Assembly: GCA_040954595.2 (NCBI GenBank) | Contig: CM082591.2 | Span: forward strand, 10,912,001-10,976,000 | Direction of reading: 5' to 3' | Length of the DNA stretch: 64,000 bases | Source: Balanoglossus misakiensis | Lineage: Eukaryota > Hemichordata | In this document: piece after piece, positions 55,807 through 63,418 of the stretch | Numbering within the stretch: the stretch's first letter is position 1 | Layout: the number at the start of each line of letters is the position of its first letter | Translations under genes and position numbers: made by a program | The notes under the pieces: model-generated | The model's database searches: none | Seen by the model: only the letters and a program-made list of their open reading frames with translations | Told to the model about the DNA's origin: nothing

Positions 55807-57686
55807 AATCACAACAGAATTTTGTAAACAAACGAGGCTGTGTTTCGAAGCAACTATGGAAACTTTAGAACTATCCGTCGATCTATAGAGTCCAGTGGAA
55901 AACTTTCTTATCCTCATAGGGCTATCATGTGTTCTGCGCATCACAACAGAATTTTGTAAACAAACGAGGCTGTGTTTGGAAGCAACCATGGAAACTTTAG
56001 AACTATCCGTCGATCTACAGAGTCTAGTGGAAAACTTTCTTATGCGCATAGGCCTATCATGTGCTCTGCGCATCACAACTGATTTCCTTAAATAACCGAG
56101 GCTGTGTTTGGAAGCATCCATGGAAATTTTAGAACTATCCGTCGATCTACCGAGTCTAGAGGAAAACTTTCTTATCCTTATAGGCCTATCATGTGTTCTG
56201 CGCATCACAACAGAATTTTGTAAACAAACGAGGCTGTGTTTGGAAGCAACCATGGAAACTTTAGAACTATCCGTCGATCTACAGAGTCTAGTGGAAAACT
56301 TTCTTATGCGCATAGACCTATCATGTGTTCTGCGAATCACAACATAATTTTGTAAACAAACGAGGCTGTGTTTCGAAGCAACCATGGAAACTTTAGAACT
56401 ATCCGTCGATCTATAGAGTCCAGTGGAAAACTTTCTTATCCTCATAGGGCTATCATGTGTTCTGCGCATCACAACAGAATTTTGTAAACAAACGAGGCTG
56501 TGTTTGGAAGCAACAATGGAAACTTTAGAACTATCCGTCGATCTACAGAGTCTAGTGGAAAACTTTCTTATGCGCATAGACCTATCATGTGTTCTGCGCA
56601 TCACAACAGAATTTTGTAAACAAACGAGGCTGTGTTTGGAAGCAACCATGGAAACTTTAGAACTATCCGTCGATCTACAGAGTCTAGTGGAAAACTTTCT
56701 TATGCGCATAGACCTATCATGTGTTCTGCGCATCACAACAGAATTTTCTAAACAAACGAGGCTGTGTTTGGAAGCAACCATGGAAACTTTAGAACTATCC
56801 GTCGATCTACAGAGTCTAGTGGAAAACTTTCTGATCCTCATAGGGCTATCATGTGTTCTGCGCATCACAACAGAATTTTGTAAACAAACGAGGCTGTGTT
56901 TGGAAGCAACCATGGAAACTTTAGAACTATCCGTCGATCTACAGAGTCTAGTGGAAAACTTTCTTATGCGCATAGACCTATCATGTGTTCTGCGCATCAC
57001 AACAGAATTTTCTAAACAAACGAGGCTGTGTTTGGAAGCAACCATGGAAACTTTAGAACTATCCGTCGATCTACAGAGTCTAGTGGAAAACTTTCTTATG
57101 CGCATAGGCCTATCATGTGCTCTGCGCATCACAACTGATTTCCTTAAATAACCGAGGCTGTGTTTGGAAGTATCCATGGAAATTTTAGAACTATCCGTCG
57201 ATCTACCGAGTCTATCAGAAAACTTTCTCATGCGCATAGGTCTATCGTGTGTTCTGCGCATCACAACAGATTTCCTCAAATAAACGAGGCTGTGTTTGGA
57301 AGCAACCATGGAAATTTTAGAACTATCCGTCGATCTACTGAGTCTAGTGGAAAACTTTCTTATGCGCATAGGCCTATCTATGTGTTCTGCGCATCACAAC
57401 AGATTTCCTTAAATAAACGAGGCTGTGTTTGGAAGCAACCATGGAAATTTTAGAACTATCCGTCGATCTACAGAGTCTAGTGGAAAACTTTCTTATGTGC
57501 ATAGGTCTATCATGTGTTTTGCGCATCACAACATAATTTTGAAAACAATCGAGGCTGTGTTTGGGAGCAACCATGGAAACTTTAGAACTATCCGTCGATC
57601 TACAGAGTCTAGTGGAAAACTTTCCTATGCGCATAGGCCTATCATGTTTTCTGCGCATCACAACAGAATTCGGTAAATAAACGAGG

Positions 57687-58538
57687 GTGTGTTTGGAAGC
57701 AACCATGGAAACTTTAGAACTATCCGTCGATCGACAGAGTCTAGTGGAAAACTTTCTTATGCGCATAGACCTATCATGTGTTCTGCGCATCACAACAGAA
57801 TTTTGTAAACAAACGAGGCTGTGTTTGGAAGCAACCATGGAAACTTTACAACTATCCGTCGATCTACAGAGTCTAGAGGCAAACTTTCTTATCCTCATAG
57901 ACCTATCATGTGTTCTGCGCATCACAACAGAATTTTGTAAACAAACGAGGCTGTGTTTGGAAGCAACAATGGAAACTTTACAACTATCCGTCGATCTACA
58001 GAGTCTAGTGGAAAACTTTCTTATGCTCATAGACCTATCATGTGTTCTGCGCATCACAACAGAATTTTGTAAACAAACGAGGCTGTGTTTGGAAGCAACC
58101 ATGGAAACTTTACAACTATCCGTCGATCTACAGAGTCTAGTGGAAAATTTTCTTATGCGCATAGACCTATCATGTGTTCTGCGCATCACAACAGAATTTT
58201 GTAAACAAACGAGGCTGTGTTTGGAAGCAACCATGGAAACTTTACAACTATCCGTCGATCTACAGAGTCTAGTGGAAAACTTTCTTATGCGCATAGACCT
58301 ATCATGTGTTCTGCGCATCACAACAGAATTTTGTAAAGAAACGAGGCTGTGTTTGGAAGCAACCATGGAAACTTTACAACTATCCGTCGATCTACAGAGT
58401 CTAGTGGAAAATTTTCTTATGCGCATAGACCTATCATGTGTTCTGCGCATCACAACAGAATTTTGTAAACAAACGAGGCTGTGTTTGGAAGCAACCATGG
58501 AAACTTTACAACTATCCGTCGATCTACAGAGTCTAGTG
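57687..58538. repeat. Homogeneous monomer run without higher-order structure
   Basis: Successive monomers from about 57825 to 58538 nearly all carry TTTACAACTATCC and AGACCTATCATG and differ at only a base or two each (for example GCTCATAG near 58026, AAATTTTC near 58146 and 58410, GTAAAGAAAC near 58336). This is a simple 132-bp tandem expansion, and the foldback element sits at its right end. Confidence 0.8.
58530..58538. repeat. Left target-site duplication of the foldback element
   Basis: AGTCTAGTG directly abuts the left end of the foldback element and is repeated at 58965-58973. Removing the element and one copy restores a normal monomer: the ATGGAAA landmarks on either side, 58497 and 59064, differ by 132 + 426 + 9. 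Confidence 0.95.
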
Positions 58539-58668
58539 TAGTCTCGGTTACCCAGAGCCCTCTGCTTCTTCCGTTAGGCACTCCAGAAAGAGGGTCTGAG
58601 GAAACCCGGTAGACTAACCGTCAGGCGGAATCGGGACAGCTGCGATGCATGACGGGAGATTAATATTC
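58539..58668 (+). repeat. Left terminal inverted repeat of the foldback element
   Basis: A 130-bp arm ending TTAATATTC, complementary to 58835-58964 with one mismatch seen. In single-stranded form the two arms could pair into a long hairpin around the 166-bp core. Confidence 0.92.
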
Positions 58669-58834
58669 CAAAATGGCGACGTCCTGCGCGCGAACCCACG
58701 GCCGACATGTATGACATACGATAAAGAAAACATGCTGAGAAGTGCTAGACCTGCTAAAACTGTATACAAATTGAAAAGAGAGAGAGAAGTTCGGTAAATA
58801 GTTTTCTAATATCGACATATCATAATATCGTATC
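58669..58834. other. Core of the foldback element
   Basis: 166 bp with a GC-rich left part (GGCGACGTCCTGCGCGCG) and an AT-rich right part containing a short GA run and ATATCG repeats. CAAAATGGCGAC at its left edge matches the YY1 core (GCCATTTT on the other strand). No coding potential is visible. Confidence 0.7.
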
Positions 58835-58964
58835 GAATATTAATCTCCCGTCATGCATCGCAGCTGTCCCGATTCCGCCTGACGGTTAGTCTACCGGGTT
58901 TCCCCAGACCCTCTTTCTGGAGTGCCTAACGGAAGAAGCAGAGGGCTCTGGGTAACCGAGACTA
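58835..58964 (-). repeat. Right terminal inverted repeat of the foldback element
   Basis: Reverse complement of the left arm, starting GAATATTAATCTCCCG and ending GGTAACCGAGACTA at the target duplication. Confidence 0.92.
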
Positions 58965-61168
58965 AGTCTAGTGGAAAACTTTCTGATGCGCATAGACCTA
59001 TCATGTGTTCTGCGCATCACAACAGAATTTTGTAAACAAACGAGGCTGTGTTTGGAAGCAACCATGGAAACTTTACAACTATCCGTCGATCTACAGAGTC
59101 TAGTGGAAAACTTTCTTATCCTCATAGGGCTATCATGTGTTCTGCGCATCACAACAGAATTTTGTAAACAAACGAGGCTGTGTTTGGAAGCAACAATGGA
59201 AACTTTAGAACTATCCGTCGATCTACAGAGTCTAGTGGAAAACTTTCTTATGCGCATAGACCTATCATGTGTTCTGCGCATCACAACAGAATTTTGTAAA
59301 CAAACGAGGCTGTGTTTGGAAGCAACCATGGAAACTTTAGAACTATCCGTCGATCTACAGAGTCTAGTGGAAAACTTTCTTATGCGCATAGGCCTATCAT
59401 GTGCTCTGCGCATCACAACTGATTTCCTTAAATAACCGAGGCTGTGTTTGGAAGCATCCATGGAAATTTTAGAACTATCCGTCGATCTACCGAGTCTATC
59501 AGAAAACTTTCTCATGCGCATAGGTCTATCGTGTGTTCTGCACATCACAACAGAGTCTAGTGGAAAACTTTCTTATGCGCATAGGCCTATCTATGTGTTC
59601 TGCGCATCACAACAGATTTCCTTAAATAAACGAGGCTGTGTTTGGAAGCAACCATGGAAATTTTAGAACTATCCGTCGATCTACAGAGTCTAGTGGAAAA
59701 CGTTCTTATGTGCATAGGTCTATCATGTGTTCTGCGCATCACAACATAATTTTGAAAACAATCGAGGCTGTGTTTGGAAGCAACCATGGAAACTTTAGAA
59801 CTATCCGTCGATCTACAGAGTCTATTGGAAAACTTTCTTATGCGCATAGGCCTATCATGTTTTCTGCGCATCACAACAGAATTCGGTAAATAAACGAGGG
59901 TGTGTTTGGAAGCAACCATGGAAACTTTAGAACTATCCGTCGATATACAGAGTCTAGTGGAAAACTTTCTCATGCGCATAGACCTATCATGTGTTCTGCG
60001 CATCACAACAGAATTTTGTAAACAAACGAGGCTGTGTTTGGAAGCAACCATGGAAACTTTACAACTATCCGTCGATCGACAGAGTCTAGTGGAAAACTTT
60101 CTTATCCTCATAGGGCTATCATGTGTTCTGCGCATCACAACATAATTTTGAAAACAATCGAGGCTGTGTTTGGAAGCAACCATGGAAACTTTAGAACTAT
60201 CCGTCGATCTACAGAGTCTATTGGAAAACTTTCTTATGCGCATAGGCCTATCATGTTTTCTGCGCATCACAACAGAATTCGGTAAATAAACGAGGGTGTG
60301 TTTGGAAGCAACCATGGAAACTTTACAACTATCCGTCGATCGACAGAGTCTAGTGGAAAACTTTCTTATGCGCATAGACCTATCATGTGTTCTGCGCATC
60401 ACAACAGAATTTTGTAAACAAACGAGGCCGTGTTTGGAAGCAACCATGGAAACTTTAGAACTATCCGTCGATCTACAGAGTCTAGAGGAAAACTTTCTTA
60501 TGTGCATAGGTATATCATGTGTTCTGCGCATCACAACATAAGTTTGAAAACAATCGAGGCTGTGTTTGGAAGCAACCATGGAAACTTTAGAACTATCCGT
60601 CGATCTACAGAGTCTATTGGAAAACTTTCTTATGCGCATAGGCCTATCATGTTTTCTGCGCATCACAACAGAATTCGGTAAACAAACGAGGCTGTGTTTG
60701 GAAGCAACCATGGAAACTTTACAACTATCCGTCGATCGACAGAGTCTAGTGGAAAACTTTCTTATCCTCATAGGGCTATCATGTGTTCTGCGCATCACAA
60801 CATAATTTTGAAAACAATCGAGGCTGTGTTTGGAAGCAACCATGGAAACTTTAGAACTATCCGTCGATCTACAGAGTCTATTGGAAAACTTTCTTATGCG
60901 CATAGGCCTATCATGTTTTCTGCGCATCACAACAGAATTCGGTAAATAAACGAGGGTGTGTTTGGAAGCAACCATGGAAACTTTACAACTATCCGTCGAT
61001 CGACAGAGTCTAGTGGAAAACTTTCTTATGCGCATAGACCTATCATGTGTTCTGCGCATCACAACAGAATTTTGTAAACAAACGAGGCCGTGTTTGGAAG
61101 CAACCATGGAAACTTTAGAACTATCCGTCGATCTACAGAGTCTAGAGGAAAACTTTCTTATCCTCATA
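58965..61168. repeat. 132-bp satellite, second block
   Basis: About 16-17 monomers continue in the same orientation. The block starts with the second AGTCTAGTG target copy. ATGGAAA landmarks run 59064, 59196, 59328, 59460, then 59654 (irregular, see the fused monomer), then every 132 bp to 61106. From about 59880 many monomers carry GAATTCGG, creating an EcoRI-type site that is rare in the main block. Confidence 0.95.
59460..59653. repeat. Fused monomer pair with a 71-bp deletion
   Basis: The spacing between ATG landmarks is 194 bp where two monomers (132 + 133) would give 265. The sequence jumps from ATCACAACAG to AGTCTAGTGG near 59554, joining two out-of-register points. About 2-3 bp of microhomology is possible at the join. 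The right half is a 133-bp-type monomer (TCTATGTG). Confidence 0.85.
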
Positions 61169-61293
61169 TTATTATTAAATTAAATTGTTTAAAATGCGCT
61201 ACACATACGTCTCAGCGCTTTGTACATAGCTAAAAGAGTAGATTAAAAAATACAAGGCTGGTAAAAATAGTTAAAAGGACACAATCGAACACG
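61169..61293 (-). other. LINE 3' untranslated end, copy 1
   Basis: A 125-bp non-coding tail downstream of the stop at 61294-61296. It contains AAGCGCTGAGACG and GTAGCGCATTTT, then the AT-rich terminal repeat. In CR1/L2 elements the conserved 3' end is what the reverse transcriptase recognises; that function here is inferred from family knowledge. Confidence 0.7.
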
Positions 61294-61827
61294 TTACACA
61301 TAAAACCGAGTAAAAAGGTATGTTTTCAAATTACGCTTAAAAATATTGACATTTCTGGCGGTTTTGATATCAAGGGGTAAATTGTTCCATAAAATGGGCG
61401 CACAAACTGAAAAAGCTCTCTGTCTGTAGGTTTTGTTAAATTTACCATGAGGATGAGTTAAAAAGAATTGAACGCTCGAGCGCAGTTCTCGAGCTGGTAC
61501 ATATAAATGTAAAAGATCAGTCAAATAGGCAGGTGCCTTACCACTGATACATTTGAATGTGAGCAAGAGAATTTTAAAACTGATGCGGGCCTCTACCGGT
61601 AGCCAATGTAAATCTTTGAGTATGGGTGTGATATGATCGGACTTGCGCGTACGAGTAACTAGCCTCGCCGCAGCATTCTGTAGAGACTGAAGTCGAGCTA
61701 GATGTCCCTTCGGGATACCAAATAAAAGACTATTACAGTAATCTAAATGAGACGTTACAAATGCATGAACTTGTTTCTCAGTTGTAGTTCTGTCAAGAAG
61801 ATTACGAATTTTAGCTATTCTATGCAA
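61294..61827 (-). pseudogene. Reverse transcriptase C-terminal fragment (non-LTR, CR1/L2-like), copy 1
   Basis: A 177-residue open frame, against roughly 900-1000 residues for a full ORF2. It shows the run of motifs found after the RT catalytic core in CR1/L2-type elements: HLDYCNSLLFG (27-37), LQNAAARLV (49-57), HITPILKDLHWLP (65-77), RISFKILLLTFK (81-92), APAYLTDLL (98-106), RAFSVCAPILWNNLP (137-151) and FKRNLKTYLF (163-172). The catalytic FADD-type box and the endonuclease are missing, cut off by the 5' truncation. The first Met is simply the first in frame, not a real start. No stop or frameshift interrupts the fragment, which suggests a young insertion. It cannot make an active enzyme. 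Confidence 0.9.
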
Positions 61828-61829
61828 AG

Positions 61830-62757
61830 CATAGGCCTATCATGTGTTCTGCGCATCACAACAGAATTTTGTAAACAAACGAGGCTGTGTTTGGAAGCAA
61901 CCATGGAAACTTTAGAACTATCCGTCGATCTACAGAGTCTAGTGGACAATTTTCTTATGCGCATAGACCTATCATGTGTTCTGCGCATCACAACAGAATT
62001 TTGTAAACAAACGAGGCCGTGTTTGGAAGCAACCATGGAAACTTTAGAACTATCCGTCGATCTACAGAGTCTAGAGGAAAACTTTCTTATGTGCATAGGT
62101 ATATCATGTGTTCTGCGCATCACAACATAAGTTTGAAAACAATCGAGGCTGTGTTTGGAAGCAACCATGGAAACTTTAGAACTATCCGTCGATCTACAGA
62201 GTCTATTGGAAAACTTTCTTATGCGCATAGGCCTATCATGTTTTCTGCGCATCACAACAGAATTCGGTAAACAAACGAGGCTGTGTTTGGAAGCAACCAT
62301 GGAAACTTTACAACTATCCGTCGATCGACAGAGTCTAGTGGAAAACTTTCTTATCCTCATAGGGCTATCATGTGTTCTGCGCATCACAACATAATTTTGA
62401 AAACAATCGAGGCTGTGTTTGGAAGCAACCATGGAAACTTTAGAACTATCCGTCGATCTACAGAGTCTATTGGAAAACTTTCTTATGCGCATAGGCCTAT
62501 CATGTTTTCTGCGCATCACAACAGAATTCGGTAAATAAACGAGGGTGTGTTTGGAAGCAACCATGGAAACTTTACAACTATCCGTCGATCGACAGAGTCT
62601 AGTGGAAAACTTTCTTATGCGCATAGACCTATCATGTGTTCTGCGCATCACAACAGAATTTTGTAAACAAACGAGGCCGTGTTTGGAAGCAACCATGGAA
62701 ACTTTAGAACTATCCGTCGATCTACAGAGTCTAGAGGAAAACTTTCTTATCCTCATA
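61830..62757. repeat. 132-bp satellite, third block (seven monomers)
   Basis: 928 bp, that is 7 x 132 plus the 4-bp duplicated CATA. ATG landmarks are 61903, 62035, 62167, 62299, 62431, 62563 and 62695. It copies the sequence upstream of the first LINE fragment at an offset of 1589 bp. Confidence 0.95.
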
Positions 62758-63418
62758 TTATTATTAAATTAAATTGTTTAAAATGCGCTACACATACGTC
62801 TCAGCGCTTTGTACATAGCTAAAAGAGTAGATTAAAAAATACAAGGCTGGTAAAAATAGTTAAAAGGACACAATCGAACACGTTACACATAAAACCGAGT
62901 AAAAAGGTATGTTTTCAAATTACGCTTAAAAATATTGACATTTCTGGCGGTTTTGATATCAAGGGGTAAATTGTTCCATAAAATGGGCGCACAAACTGAA
63001 AAAGCTCTCTGTCTGTAGGTTTTGTTAAATTTACCATGAGGATGAGTTAAAAAGAATTGAACGCTCGAGCGCAGTTCTCGAGCTGGTACATATAAATGTA
63101 AAAGATCAGTCAAATAGGCAGGTGCCTTACCACTGATACATTTGAATGTGAGCAAGAGAATTTTAAAACTGATGCGGGCCTCTACCGGTAGCCAATGTAA
63201 ATCTTTGAGTATGGGTGTGATATGATCGGACTTGCGCGTACGAGTAACTAGCCTCGCCGCAGCATTCTGTAGAGACTGAAGTCGAGCTAGATGTCCCTTC
63301 GGGATACCAAATAAAAGACTATTACAGTAATCTAAATGAGACGTTACAAATGCATGAACTTGTTTCTCAGTTGTAGTTCTGTCAAGAAGATTACGAATTT
63401 TAGCTATTCTATGCAAAG
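62758..63418 (-). mobile_element. 5'-truncated CR1/L2-type LINE fragment, copy 2
   Basis: Matches copy 1 along its whole length as far as I can read, with the same truncation point, same tail and same satellite junctions (CATA at 62754-62757 and 63419-63422). Identical ends show that this copy arose by duplication of the surrounding block, not by a second insertion. Confidence 0.92.
62883..63416 (-). pseudogene. Reverse transcriptase C-terminal fragment, copy 2
   Basis: Encodes the same 177 residues as the fragment at 61294-61827, with no difference in the translation. It lacks the endonuclease and the catalytic RT core and carries the same first in-frame Met. The satellite frame entering from the right is in another register and ends soon after the junction, so no fusion protein is formed. 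Confidence 0.9.

Larger units (their letters stand above)
44190..56100. repeat. 5965-bp segmental duplication within the array
   Basis: The irregular junction at 44190 recurs at 50155, offset 5965 bp (45 x 132 + 25). The blocks that follow match at the same offset, for example 44412-45008 against 50377-50973, with few substitutions. Further in, the copies diverge by gain or loss of whole monomer groups: 49404-50150 matches 52201-52950 at offset 2797. Each copy opens with a divergent monomer (GATCTACCGAGTCTATCAG) not common elsewhere. Confidence 0.8.
1..58538. repeat. 132-bp satellite array, main block (about 443 monomers)
   Basis: Tandem head-to-tail monomers with a 132-bp consensus (54 G+C, 41%). 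I checked the phase of the ATGGAAA landmark along the block; it is constant except at a small set of indels: +1 near 625 and 751, +12 near 970, +1 near 10536, 11857, 13309, 14759 and 15551, -2 near 12200, 13520 and 15765, -1 near 14236, fourteen -2 events between 19.4 and 36.9 kb, -1 near 21464, 22900, 28050 and 38200, +1 near 22387, -37 near 38571, +24 near 44190 and 50155, and +1 near 44414, 50379 and 57377. Each monomer normally holds one CCATGG, two TGCGCA sites 24 bp apart and, in most copies, TGTAAACA. Variable sites are shared between monomers as linked sets, so the array is organised in higher-order units. No gene is visible in it. Confidence 0.98.
58539..58964. mobile_element. 426-bp foldback DNA transposon (MITE-like), 9-bp target duplication
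   Basis: The element has 130-bp terminal inverted repeats (58539-58668 and 58835-58964) that begin TAGTCTCGGTTACCCAGAG and differ at one base that I can find (GTCTGAGG against GTCTGGGG). The unique core (58669-58834, 166 bp) has no open frame of note and no transposase, so the element is non-autonomous. Long inverted repeats with a 9-bp target duplication fit Mutator-like elements best; Merlin elements (8-9 bp) are an alternative, and hAT (8 bp) fits less well. The near-perfect arms and intact target duplication suggest a fairly young insertion. Confidence 0.9.
61169..61829 (-). mobile_element. 5'-truncated CR1/L2-type LINE fragment, copy 1
   Basis: A 661-bp insertion in the satellite. On the minus strand it holds the last part of the reverse-transcriptase ORF, a stop, and a 125-bp 3' end finishing in AATTTAATTTAATAATAAT, the short TAA-type tail usual for this LINE group. 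The satellite CATA at 61165-61168 recurs at 61830-61833, a 4-bp target duplication or microhomology. Endonuclease and catalytic RT regions are absent, so it is a dead copy. Confidence 0.9.

Noticed and set aside
1-58538. CRISPR-like or bacterial repeat-protein locus
   Set aside because: There are no unique spacers between short repeats and no cas genes; whole 132-bp units repeat directly. The LINE fragments point to a eukaryotic genome.
58539-58964. Foldback element as a SINE or tRNA-derived repeat
   Set aside because: Near-perfect 130-bp inverted arms and a 9-bp target duplication define a DNA transposon; there are no A/B boxes and no A-rich or simple-repeat tail.
58886-59548. Minus-strand frame running from the satellite into the foldback arm
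   Set aside because: The frame simply reads through the junction and ends in the inverted repeat; it has no protein-family features.
61294-61827. A functional reverse transcriptase gene
   Set aside because: Only the C-terminal 177 residues remain; the catalytic RT box and the endonuclease are absent because of 5' truncation.
61169-63418. Two independent LINE insertions
   Set aside because: Both copies have the same truncation point, tail and flanking satellite bases, and lie exactly one 1589-bp period apart, so block duplication explains them better.
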